Source: Prochilodus magdalenae | Lineage: Eukaryota; Chordata; Actinopteri; Characiformes; Prochilodontidae | Assembly: GCA_024036415.1 (NCBI GenBank) | Contig: JAMWET010005499.1 | Coordinates: 920,001 to 984,000 of the forward strand | DNA length: 64,000 nt | Direction: 5' to 3' | Translations under genes and position numbers: made by a program | Shown: positions 10,358 to 21,768 of the stretch, piece by piece | How the letters are laid out: the number at the start of each line of letters is the position of its first letter | How positions within the stretch are numbered: the first letter of the stretch is position 1 | The notes under the pieces: generated by a model | Seen by the model: the letters and a program-made list of their open reading frames with translations, nothing else | Databases searched by the model: none | What the model was told of the DNA's origin: nothing

Positions 10358-11169
10358 AATAAACTTTACAAGCAGATAAAACAGCTGCATCTTAACCTGC
10401 AGTGGAGGTTTATATAATAAGATTTTTTTTCTAAGCAATTTTGGACCAATGCTATTGCTCTGTCCATCATAAATATTCACTAAACTTGTCATTAAAAGGG
10501 GAACTAGAACTTTTAAACTATGCAAGAAAAACAATTTAGAGTAGCATCCTAGTATGTAAGTCAGTGTTCATTACAATGCCTGATTTCTCAGTGATATTTG
10601 ATAAACTACGGAATCAATAGTCCACACTGGAACATACATTGTTTTGCAAGAGTTTCATGCTCTTCCTGTCCAGTTGCATGCTACCAACCGACTGCGTCAC
10701 ATTGCATCATATTTACATTCACCTAACCGGTGGGTGAGTAAAAGGAAGCTATACAGCCTTTTAAATCAAGCTGGTTTCACTCTGGTTGTTAATGATTGAC
10801 AGCAAGCCCTTTACTATCTTGTTTACAGCTCTCAATAAATGACAGGCTGTCAGGATTTTCCTTCTTCCGTTCCACTCACTTGTGGGAGAAATTCCCAGGC
10901 TAAACATTTACTTAAAGATTCATAGAAAGATAAAGATGCATTTACAAGATAAAGAATTCAGAGGCGGATGTTATTGTTCAAATCGTTTTGATGGCTCTGA
11001 AGACGTAATTGTGATTCTCCTTAGAGAAGAAAAATAGCATGACAAAAATGGAGTCATGAGCTATGTATGGATATATATACACAGCGTATGCACACATATT
11101 GCACTCATAAATAATAATAATAACCCAAATAGAAATGTTGAATTGCTGTAAAACTCAGCATGCAGTTAT
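10358..11169. other. stretch without recognised genes
   Basis: Unique-looking AT-rich sequence directly after the satellite. No feature recognised. Confidence 0.5.
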
Positions 11170-11980
11170 GCCACAGGCAGATATGTAAATAATTACAGGT
11201 GTGGTCTGGTTATGTAAGGCCATGAACACGCACTGAACAGGCTCCAACCCGCCCAGACAAACCACCAGTGGTTGGATCCACTGACTACCACAAGCAGATC
11301 CCACAGTTTTCCTTCCTAGCAGAAAGACATTTGATGTCACAACGTCCAATATGCATCCTGCCATTGAAAGCCAATCAGCGCTGCCTTGCAGTGGTGTTGT
11401 AAACGCAACACCTGGCTGCTACAGACTGGAACTGTAATATCTTAAAGAAACAAATCCAGGTTCTGGATAGTTGGGTTTGAGTAGGGAGGCCTTCTTTGAG
11501 GAGTGACACACTGCCCCAACTGCTGGTGTGATGATCTGGGGAGTCATTGCATACGACAGTGGGTCACTCCTAGAAGTAATACAGACACTAACAGCTCAGC
11601 CATATGTGCAGGACATCCTCCAATCACATATTGCCTCTCAGGATAAGCTTCCAACTGACCAATGCTCACCCACACACAGCAAGGGTTTCACAGGAATGCC
11701 TCCGCCAGAATGCAACCCTTTTTGGTTGCCAGATTTATTCAGCATTCATGGGACCAGCTGGGACATCAGCTTTAGCAATCTACAAGTGTGCACGATCCAA
11801 AGGTCCACCTGCAAAATCTGTGGGCAAATGTGCCGCGGGATGCCATTCGGAACCTGTATGCCCCTGTGCCCAGCTTTATCTCATTTTATATCCAGGTTAG
11901 AGGCACAGTACCACAGGGCACTAGAGCCTCCTTCCAACTGTACAGGTTTACCCAATAAATGTATCCTTTCACTCTAATAT
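11170..11980 (+). pseudogene. decayed Tc1/mariner transposase
   Basis: Fragments of a Tc1-like DDE transposase appear in shifting frames on the plus strand: HTAPTAGVMIWGVIAYDSGS, then LTAQPYVQDILQSH, then HPHTARVSQECLRQN in another frame. These correspond to the block around the second catalytic Asp region (family form VWGAISYDS, LTAQRYVDDIL, QQDNARPHTARV). At least one frameshift between the second and third block and stops upstream make it non-functional. No terminal repeats were found, so ends are approximate. Confidence 0.7.
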
Positions 11981-12639
11981 TGTAATCACTTACATATATC
12001 ACAAATACGCATCACATTCACAAATATAACGTTTCATTCAAACTTCTTGTTGCGTTAATTGTTTTGTCAGTGTTTATATATGACTTGATTTGCCATAGAC
12101 TGGACAAGTTTCTGGATGAACTTCATTAGACCTCCTAGAAGGTCTCTGCTCAGACACGACTGAGAAGTCTAAAGTAAGTCAGGTGCCTACGCTAACCATG
12201 ATGGCTGACATTCTTAGAATTCTTAGAAAAGTTTGAAGAAGTTAATAGAGTGTTTGTTTTTGTCAGCTATCCATAGGATAATGTCTACCTTTCCAGCCCT
12301 AACACATGTAACGCATGTTCAGCTGCACTGCTACACAGGCAAGTGTAGCTGTGTAAGTGTAGTGCAAGTTTAGCTGTATGTCAACTTCTGTGCATGATAG
12401 TTTAAACTCAACCTTTGAATGCGTCAGCTATTTCAGTTAACCCGTAATGCCAGATAAGAGGCCAGAAAGACGCTATGCCTTTTGCCAAAGTTAAGCCTTT
12501 TTGGGTGATGTAATGTTTCTATCATAAAATTTTTTTTTTTCGTCCGCTATAGTCTTTTCATACTCAGAAACATGCATCATCGTTGCATCACTGTTATATA
12601 ACAGAGCTGGCCAGTCACATCATCTGCTGTACTACCTCA
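11981..12639. other. stretch without recognised genes
   Basis: Unrecognised. A small direct repeat of CTACCTCAACACTAC lies near 12630-12670, just before the LINE tail. Confidence 0.45.
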
Positions 12640-12921
12640 ACACTACTGCCTCTACCTCAACACTACGGCCTTATACTCTTGTAAATAATGTGTAAACAGT
12701 TTCTTATTTGTCCACATTTAGTTTTGTTTATTGTATGTATGTTGTGTATACTGTGTAGATTGTATAATGTTAATATCTGTATTTGTTGTGTGTATGTGGA
12801 GTCATTGTATATACTGTGGAATGTCAGTTAGTTATATTGGTACTGTACTAAAGAGACACGAACTGCCGAACCCAAATTCCTTGTGTGTATTAACATACTT
12901 GGCCAATAAACCTGATTCTGA
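12640..12921 (+). mobile_element. LINE 3' tail (L2/Rex1 type)
   Basis: Sequence ending CAAATTCCTTGTGTGTATTA, then ACTTGGCCAATAAACC and TGATTCTGATAA, is the typical 3' end of fish L2/Rex1-type LINEs, which finish in short TTCTGA repeats. No coding remains, so it is a 5'-truncated copy. Confidence 0.6.
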
Positions 12922-15900
12922 TAATATTGTCCGTAGAGGCGATTCAAATTCACTGGTGAATGCCAAGCTTCAGAATTTAGAAGGCACATGACCTCTGTGC
13001 ATAATAAGTCTAGCTTAAATGATCAAAACTCAGGAGGAAAAAGCCCAACACTATGATAATGCCAATTTCTGTTAGCCCCCCATAAACTCTGGTTAACATT
13101 AATGTGTTTGTGCTAAGCTTACATCAGGCAACCTGTGACTTTGCTGAGGCTCAAGTCCCCAAAAATAATCAGGCCTTGAAAGAATAAAGAAATCTCATCC
13201 AGTAACTGCAGGGTTGTTGCACACCTCAACTTCCCCAAACCTAGTCATTTCCCATTAGCGAGAACAATATGCATAAACATCCTACTGTCGACACTGTAGT
13301 CTTTCTAATGAAGCAGTTTTTGTTTTGCAATTTTAGCTCATGGACAAACCCACAATAGATGTTTCCCGACAACAGATGTTGCTGACCTTTTTGCTCTTCA
13401 TAGAGGCATACAAAACTGCCTTTATATGGTGAAACTGTCAAGCAGCATGCTGTAAGCTGGCAGCAACATCATTTACATACAGTTTGAACTCAGTGAGTCT
13501 GATCTAGATGATCATACAATGCATTACTGCCATTTTGGTCTTGGGTTAACGAAGTTGAGCTTCCTGTTGTGGCTGAATTTTTTTAAGCAAGTTGCTGGAT
13601 GCTTATCATTTTGCAACTAAGATGGAATGTAGTGTAGTCATGTCATGTAAATCACTCAGACCACTTCAGGGGGTGGTATAAAATGCATTGAAAAACTACA
13701 ATCCCTCCAAGTACAACCAAAGCTCATTGCCATGCAGGATGTTAAAGATGTTATACCACTAATGTCACAAGACCAAGTGATACATACAACAGAGATATCC
13801 ACAATAATGTAGTGACATTCTAATATATGTATAAAAACACTGCAGTATTCAGTTAAAACACCTAAAGAGATTCTCATCTGAACTGGCCTTTAACCTGTTT
13901 AAATACAAGTCATATTGGCTTAACATTACATTTTTTTTTTAAATATGGCTCCTCAGAAGGATTTAAAATTGGTGCCTTACCACTCTTATCAGACTTTATT
14001 GTGTTATTTAAGTTTGCCAAATCTGTGACCTGAAGCTTTGGATAGGAAAAACTGAGGCAAAATTGAGTGAGCTTCTAATTTAGCTCCAGCTACGTTCACA
14101 GGCATATATCAAATAACAACTTATAAGTAACTTGTTCACCTCCCTCAGTTATCTTATTCTGTAGTGGATCCAGGATATACATTTTACATTTCAATTTACA
14201 GCCATAATAAACAACCATAGCCAGGTAACAGTAATCCATTTAAATTTATAAAGCCTCCAGTAAAGTAAACAAAACAGACACTGTCTTATTAACTAAGAGA
14301 AAGACATTAGTTTCCATGGGAATCACAAAGATTAAATATTTTGTACGGAATTTACCATTCATAGAAAAACAGTTCCTGTATATAATAGCTTTACAATGAA
14401 ACTAATTCCTACAAATACATTTTTAATGATAAACTGAGCTGTAAGGGATTTTATGACCATGTACCGCTCTGAGAATGAACTTCCATAATGCTTGATATTT
14501 GCAAAATCTTGCCAGTTTAACAGCTAGTATTTTTGTGAAACAACAAATTCCAATTAACAGAATATTATGGCTGAGTTTTTGATAACTCTTCCATATTTAC
14601 ATCATGTTCTAACTTTATGTTGACCTTAAATATTGTAAACTTGTAAAGTCTGGTGTATAGGTTATAGCTCAAAATGTGTAGCCTTATTACTGAATAACAG
14701 TCATTATTAAACTACAAGTTACTCGGTGAAGCTCAATTGATTCTCAATAGAGTTAGGGTTAGGATAAGTATTAGAACCAGCTTTTGGGTTCTAGGTAAAT
14801 GAGGGTTAGAATGAATGTTAGTTTTATAGATAATGGACAATGGATAACAGACATTGGAATAGATGTTTAGTTGAATAAAGTTTAATGACAAGACAAGGAA
14901 CCTACAGAAGACCATTCCAATAAAAGGGTTACAGATTTCGGTTGTAGAGTGATTCTTACAATGAGTACTAGATTCAGTCTGGCTTCAGATCCCTGTTGAT
15001 CTAGCCACAGAAAAATTCCCTAAGCTCATGAGGATAAACCACAGAGAGGAACCAAGACTCAAACAGGGATTCCATTCTCTAATAGTGAATCAAAATAGTG
15101 AAGTTGTGATCCCTATTTACAGAAGTGGGATTACACAGAAGCTCTTGCTTAGAATTGCCTAGGGGAAGGTTGCTTGCCCCTTGCCTAGGGGAAGGCCCGT
15201 GAGATGAGACAGTGACTGATGTGGTAGATCATGGTTACATAGAAATTCACTGTGTGACTTAATAGATCAAGAGCTAGGAGATGAGTTCATGCAGACGTTG
15301 GCATTCATGCCAGAGAAAACTAAAGTTCAGCCTTATTAAACAGTTATGATGAAAATAAAGTCATTCAGACTTTAGACAAAATGTCCTGTAGGTACTGACG
15401 TAGTGGAAGCAGTGGTAACGATAGGAACCAGACATCCAAATCGCTTTAAGTCTTCTAAAAGCTGCTTCTTAGACAGCTTGGAAGATAAATAGTTTAAAAA
15501 ATCATTGTGGTCCAATGAAAAACTTCATTTTTGTCGATATTTACTTTTCTGCATCATTTGAACACAGCAGCTGCTGTTTACATTGTGTGAAGTTTGCTGG
15601 TGAATAGACCAATGAAAGGGGCCCAAATCTGCTTGGAAAAACTCCACAGACTTACATTAGGGTTAGATTGTTCTCTCCTGTAAAGTTACCACTTTGTAGA
15701 TACTAGTTTTTCTTTGGACGGCAACACTAAACTGCCTGTAGTATTACACAAGATGCTGGAGTGGCACATGCAAGGTGCTGTAAGGTAGAATGATCTGTAC
15801 CATACCAGCATTACATCTGATGCTCTGAAGAATATGCAGGTTCACTGTTTAATGTGTATAGTAAATACCATGGCTATGATGGAGCTGTACACCTTGCGAC

Positions 15901-16299
15901 CGCTGGTTCTGATTACCACCCGTGTGATGTGTTTAATGGAAACAAGGCTGGCTAGAAGAAAACAAAGACAGAGAAGAAGAGTTTCCTACAAGGACAGTGA
16001 ATGACACCTGCAAAGAGTTCCAAAGGGGTCAAGCACAACTAGAACCTGCTGTAGGAGTAACCCAGAAGCTGCCCCCACCACGCCTTCAGAAAAGGCCTGA
16101 CATAAAGGACTATTCATCTGTTCTGCATTTGTGCTGTTATTATTCATTTAAACATCACATTTTATTCCCTGTGATGTCTAGCCTGCCGTCAAAGTATAAA
16201 TCGCACTGCAGTGGTCTTGTTTGTTTATGCTGCGTTTTTATAAAAGCAATGTGCTATTAATCCTCATGTTATAATGTCATAATTCTCACATCATATTAC
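12922..16299. other. long stretch without recognised genes
   Basis: No exon, RNA gene or complete element recognised over about 3.4 kb. A short piece near 15010-15075 (AAAAATTCCC, AGAGGAACCAAGACTCAAA) resembles the dispersed repeat at 2985. Confidence 0.45.
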
Positions 16300-18594
16300 G
16301 AACATACAAACATCAAGGAGGCTTTCAGCACCACACCCCTGCCTCCGTTCGGTAACAGTGACCACATCTCTCTGTTGATGAAGCCCACATACCGACAGCT
16401 GGTGAAACGGGTCAGAGCCACAGTGAGAACAGTGCGTGTGTGGCCTGAAGGGGCAGAGTCAGTGCTACAGGACTGCTTTCAGTGTACTGACTGGGAGATC
16501 AGATCTGCAGCCACCACAGACTCTCTGGTAGACATAAACAAATATGCAACATCAGTCACTGGATTCATCAGGACGTGTGTGGATGATGTGACACAAACAA
16601 AGCAAATCCGCACACTTCCAAACCAGAATGTGGATGAACAGTGATGTCCACAGTCTGCTCAAGGCACGTGATGCAGCCTTTAAGTCTGGCAACAGTGAGG
16701 AGCTCAAAGTTGCCAGACACTACCTGAAGGCCGGCATCAGGGCTGCAAAGCACAAGTACAGCTCACAGATAGCAGCTCACTTCAAAACCAACTCAGACCC
16801 CAGGCACATGTGGCAAGGGATTCAAGTGATCACTGACTACAAGAGCAAAGTCAGTACCCCAGTGACCACAGACGCCGCCCTACCAGCTGAACTGAACAAC
16901 TTCTACACCGCTTTGAGACCTCTGCCCAGGCCCAGTCCTCCAACGCTGCCATGTTCCACAGCACGGAGGAGGAGCCACCACTCATACTGGCTGCAGATGA
17001 GGTGAGGAGAGCACTGATGAGGGTTTCAACCCGGAAAGCCGCGGGCCCAGATGGGATCCCAGGGTGGGAACTGAAAGCTTGTGCCAGCCAGCTGGCCACC
17101 ACCTTCACAGACATCTTCAACCTTTCGCTGGCACAGTCTACTGTTCCTGTCTGCTTTAAAACCACAACCATCATCCCAATCCCAAAGAACTCCATAATCA
17201 CAAGCATGAAGGACTACCGTCCCATCGCTCTGACACCCATAGTGATGAAGTGCTTCGAGTGATGAAGTGCTTCCCAGCACCCAGGACCCACATCAGTTCG
17301 CCTACCGAGCCAACAGATCCACCGATGATGCCGTCTCCCTGGCAATCCACACCGCACTCAACCACCTGGACATCACCAACTCATATGTGAGGATGCTGTT
17401 TATCGACTTCAGCTCCGCCTTCAACACGATCATCCCTTCCAGACTCATCCACAAGCTAAGCACACTGGGAATAAAACACATTGTGCAGCTGGATCATGGA
17501 CTTCCTCACCTGCAGACCACAGTGTGTTAGGATGGGTGAACACACCTCACCCTCCCTCACCCCCAGCACAGGATGTCCCCAAGGCATTGTTCTTTCCCCG
17601 TTGTTGTACACTCTGTGCATCGCAACCCACAGTTCCAACACCATCATCAAGTTTGCCGATGACACAACAATAATCGGCAACATCACCAATGATGATGAGG
17701 GCCCATACAGAGAGGAGGTCAAGCTCCTCACAGAATGGTGTGCCGCCAACAACCTCCACCTTAATGTCAGCAAAACCAAAGAACTGATCATTGACTTCAG
17801 GACGTGGGGAAGACACCACTGAACATTGGAGGCACGTTGGTGGAAAGAGTGAGCAGCTTCAAGCTCTAAGATCTTACTTGGACAATCAACACATCACACC
17901 TTGTCAGAAAGGCCCAACAACGCCTTCACTTTCTACGGAGGCTGAGGAGAGTCAACCTGCCACAGGAGCTCCTCTGCAACTTCTACAGATCCACCGTGGA
18001 GAGCATCCTGACAAGCTGCATCACTGTGTGGTATGGTAGTGCCACCTCTGCTGAGCCCAAGGCCCTCTACAAGACCCATACAGGACATCTACGACAAGAG
18101 ATGTCTGAGGAAAGCAGTCAACATATCCTCAGACCCCACACACCCCAGCCATCCCCTCTTCCAACCTCTGCCCTCCAGAAAGAGGTACCGGAACATCTGA
18201 GCCAGAATACTTGTATACTTGAACATCCAGCTGTGTTTTTATTTTGTTCTTATTTATCTATATTTACTTATCTATACTGAACATCTGTACAAAGCAATTT
18301 GGCTGTTACTGAACATTAAGCTGCTATTCTCCCACCTGCACTGTACACTTTATATATCTATACTGTTTAAACCACATACTTACTGATACTGCGCTTATTC
18401 TTTACACGTCCTGTACACATACTGTACTGTTTGCCCACATTGTTTTTGTCTATTTGTCTTTGCACTACACTATATATATATATATATATACACACACATT
18501 ATTCACTGCACTGGAGAAGGAGCCTGACCGTGTTTCGTTATACTGTACAACCCTGTATTGGTATAATGACAATAAATTGAATTGAATTGAATTA
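16300..18594 (+). mobile_element. L2/Rex1-type LINE, 5'-truncated
   Basis: A non-LTR retrotransposon copy of about 2.3 kb. It begins inside the endonuclease domain (FGNSDHISLL, with the SDH motif), continues through the reverse transcriptase and C-terminal region, and ends in a 3' UTR with an AATAAATTGAATTGAATTGAA tail. The 3' UTR includes a short (TA)n and is nearly the same as bases 70-360. Clade assignment rests on overall resemblance and the simple-repeat tail. Confidence 0.85.
16321..18060 (+). pseudogene. LINE ORF2 (endonuclease tail and reverse transcriptase), broken
   Basis: In order: endonuclease end with SDH; a linker (WMNSDVHSLLKARDAAFKSG); RT fingers ([34 protein letters not shown]); [47 protein letters not shown]; the catalytic FADD in IIKFADDTTIIG; NLHLNVSKTKELIIDF; and a C-terminal piece around 18000. 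Frames change near 16640, 16950, 17262, 17500 and 17820, so several indels disable it. The FADD form instead of YADD is common in this LINE group. Confidence 0.85.
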
Positions 18595-19553
18595 ATGAGT
18601 GATTTCACTTAGTCCCCATCAGGGTCCGAAATGGCTTCCACTCAATACAATCATGACCCTAAATAATTAAAGAGCCACATCCTCAGACAGAGACAATCAT
18701 GTGGTCTATGATGTCATCACTCATAAAATGTTTCTCCAATGTAAGACTTCGACAGCAGAAATGTTTGTTATGAAGGACCAAACCAGTTCAATCCAGCACA
18801 AACTGAGGAGACTGTTTTGGTGTGATGTAGCTGCTGATGATGGGTGAAATGACTTCACACGCCTTATTGCTCAAAACCTTGAGATTAAAATAGCACAAAG
18901 CTTGATTTTACTAGCGCAGACCGGCACGAAAACACAAGTTTGGTTATCGATGGGGCTGAGTGATGTCATAAGTAAAAAAAATGTGGGCTCAAATGATTAT
19001 TCCCATACAAACCAGCACAAACGAAGTACAAAGTATGTTCTGTCTAGATTTGAATAGCCATGTTGTGTTCAGGATGAGTTTACTTACTTTAGCTGGAATT
19101 ATTATGTCTGCCACCTGTCCTAGAATGTCCTGTTTATTTATCTGTCCAGGAAACAAAATGTCCCAAAATCCAACCTTTTTTTTTAAATGTCAGAATTTCT
19201 TTATAGGATTTAATTCCTTAGTAAGAGCTGGGTTAGCAACAGTGGGGAAAATGTCTGTATCTTGCTTGTAATATTAGTAATTAAGAAGAGACAGAGAACC
19301 TCCACTGTGTTGGACACACAAACATCTATTTATAATAGGAAATGAAGTCATTCAACATCTGTGGGGCAAGACTATTTAAACCTATACAAAGTCAATAGCT
19401 GTGTTTTGTAATCAAAGAATTTAAGTGGCATACAGAACAAACCTGCGCTAATGCAGCCCGAAATTCTAGTTGTACTGATTTGTGGCAATGACTGTTTTTT
19501 AATGCATGCTGCAACATCCAGCAACACATTCCGTGGTGTGAAGAAATCACTTC
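18595..19553. other. stretch without recognised genes
   Basis: Nothing recognised between the LINE tail and the TTAA-flanked element. Confidence 0.5.
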
Positions 19554-19557
19554 TTAA

Positions 19558-19781
19558 CCTCCTGAGACCCCAGCATCCTCATATGAGGACATTCTGCTTC
19601 TCTGCACCATGATGCTTTTTAAAACGTTGACCCTTTGGCCTCATATGAGGACAATGTTTTTTGCTAAAACAACTTCCTGTACAAAGACAACGTTTAGTTT
19701 TTATACTTGTTGGATCCTACTAATCACAAATAGCTAGAAGAAATTAAAATTGCACACCAAGCAAGGGCGGGTCTCAGGAGG
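19558..19781. mobile_element. piggyBac-like MITE, TTAA target duplication
   Basis: A 224-bp element with perfect 13-bp terminal inverted repeats CCTCCTGAGACCC, flanked on both sides by TTAA (19554-19557 and 19782-19785), the piggyBac target site. Two internal copies of the palindrome CTCATATGAG (near 19578 and 19642) may form a stem. There is no coding capacity, so it depends on a transposase elsewhere. Confidence 0.75.
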
Positions 19782-19785
19782 TTAA

Positions 19786-20341
19786 ATTAGCAGTGTTTAA
19801 TTTAAGGAAGGCTGCTGATGAAATGTGCAAATTTGGAGTCAGCAGTGATAACAAGCTTAATTACCTTTTTTTTTTTTACAGCTACACAAAGAGGCATTTT
19901 GAAGCAAGTAAAAACCACTTCCCTTTTTGTCTGAATTAGTAAGCGGAAGTTTTTCAACATGCATCAGCTGATGCATTTCATACAAATCTCAGTGCTGCTA
20001 AAGTGGCATGTATTTGTGTGGTTAATTCATTTGTGTTCCATCAGCTTGGCAATGGAAGCTATTTTCATGGTTGTACCCAATGGTTGTAAACCTACAGCGG
20101 AAAAACATCAGTGGCCCTAGAACAGAGCCTTGGGGAACACCATTTATTTTTACCTCACATTTACCCGCCATTCTCTGACTTAACAAGACTTTCCAGCTTA
20201 TTTACTTAAATACTAAGATCTGCAGTGTGATGACCCAAACAGCAGTACTAAAATAAATAAAATAAAAAATATATAATAAACATATATTAAAAAAAATAGA
20301 AAGACATTTGGAAGGGTAGCAGCAGAGTGTGTTTAAAGTGC
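19786..20341. other. stretch without recognised genes
   Basis: Nothing firmly recognised. A phrase near 20115-20150 (AGAGCCTTGGGGAACACC) may be a small transposon relic. Confidence 0.4.
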
Positions 20342-20377
20342 CTAAGTGTTCTTAAAGTGTCGGTGCAGTGGTTTCCA
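20342..20377 (+). repeat. 36-bp direct repeat, left copy, flanking LINE fragment
   Basis: CTAAGTGTTCTTAAAGTGTC through GTTTCCA matches 21154-21189 at 34 of 36 positions; the two differences are T/C. It borders the LINE fragment exactly and looks like a target-site duplication. Confidence 0.7.
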
Positions 20378-21153
20378 CTAAGTGGCATTTAAGTCTTACA
20401 GCTTCTGGAATGGAGCTATTCCTCAGTCTGTTCGTTTTACACTTAATGCTCCGCAGCCTCCTGCCTGAGGGAGCGGGACAAAAAGTAAATGTGCTGGGTG
20501 AGTGGGGTCCTTCATGATGCAGGTGGCCCTCTTCCTGCATCTGGAGGTGTAGATGTCCATGGTGGTGGGGAGGCTGACCCCGACAGACCTCTGTGCAGCC
20601 TTCACCACCCTTTGCAGAGCTTACCTGTCTGCAGCAGAGCAGCTTCCATGCCACACGTTGATGCTGGAGCACAGGACGCTCTCCACCACACATCTGTAGA
20701 AGGAGGTGAGGACCGAGCTCCCGAGCCCAGCTCTCCTCAACCGCCTGAGGAAGTAGAGCCGTTGATGTGCCTTCCTGACCAGACTGGAAGTGTTGTTGCT
20801 CCAGGTGAGGTTGTTGCTCTGGTAAACACCCAAGTACCTGTAGTCGGAGACCACGTCCACCACAGACCCTCCGACATGCAGGGGGAGGTGGGCATGTCTG
20901 CACCTTCTGAAGTCCACAATCATCTCCTTCGTCTTCTTCACGTTAATGCAGAGGTTGTTCTTTCTGCACCAACCCTCCAAGTGTTCTACCTCCCATCTGT
21001 AGCCGGACTCGTCACTGTTCATGATGCATCCGACCACTGCCGTGTCATCCGCACACTTTACAATATGACAACCTGGGTGGCTGGGTGAGCAGTCATATGT
21101 GAGCAGCGTGAACAGGAGGGAGCCCAACACACAGCCCAGAGGGGGGCCAGTGA
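20378..21153 (-). pseudogene. LINE reverse transcriptase fragment
   Basis: Minus-strand remnant of an L2/Rex1-type RT. It starts at the polymerase block (LGSLLFTLLTYDC), then CADDTAVVG in place of the usual F/YADD, NNLCINVKKTKEMIVDF, then the C-terminal region with SDYRYLGVYQSNNLTWS and LRRLRRAGLGSSVLTSFYR. A stop or frameshift near 20630 breaks the end; the remaining C-terminal sequence (CRKRATCIMKDPTHPAH, with FVPLPQAGGCGAL) continues in another frame. Both ends are truncated. It is a different subfamily from the 16.3-kb copy. Confidence 0.8.
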
Positions 21154-21189
21154 CTAAGTGTCCTCAAAGTGTCGGTGCAGTGGTTTCCA
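21154..21189 (+). repeat. 36-bp direct repeat, right copy
   Basis: Partner of 20342-20377 (34/36 identical), directly adjoining the 5' end of the truncated LINE. Confidence 0.7.
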
Positions 21190-21489
21190 GTCGTTTTGAT
21201 TTGAAGATTTGAGAGGGTATCGTTTTAGAGGTGGAGAGTAATAAATGACTTTAATGTTACAGTACCTGTAATTACAGCTCCCTGTAACTGTAGCTTTACA
21301 TTTACTTGACTTAAACAATAACACACTAGACTAGCCTTTATGGTTACAGTACACAGAAACAGGTGTAAATGTAGGAGACTATACGGCGATCGGTCTCAGA
21401 ATTCAAGTTGTTTTCATTTTTTTGTAATGTAAAATATATTTTTAAAAATATATGTAAAATCTGTATTTGTACTCGAGTATATTTTTAAT

Positions 21490-21768
21490 CCCTTGTTGAT
21501 CCCACAGTGGGGAAATCTCTGCATTTAACCCATCCGTGAAGTGAAACACCCACAAACACACTCACTAGTGAACACACACACACTCGGGGGCAGTGAGCAC
21601 ACTTAACCGGAGCGGTGGGCAGCCCTATCTACGGCGCCCGGGGAGCAGTTGGGGGTTAGGTGCCTTGCTCAAGAGCACCTCAGGCGTTACTGTCAGTTCA
21701 GGGAATCAAACCGGCGACCCTCCGGCCACAAGGCTGGTTCCCTAACCTCCAGCCCACGACTACCCCCA
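21490..21768 (+). repeat. teleost dispersed repeat (GCAGTGAGCACACTT family)
   Basis: Contains phrases seen in many fish genomes: GTTGATCCCACAGTGGGGAA, GGGGGCAGTGAGCACACTTA, GAGCGGTGGGCAGCCC, GTGCCTTGCTCAAGAGCACC and GGTTCCCTAACCTCCAGCCC. It is relatively GC-rich against its AT-rich surroundings. Class not certain (SINE or LINE derived). Confidence 0.6.

Noticed and set aside
20489..21088. 199-codon plus-strand open frame
   Set aside because: Antisense of the LINE reverse transcriptase fragment.
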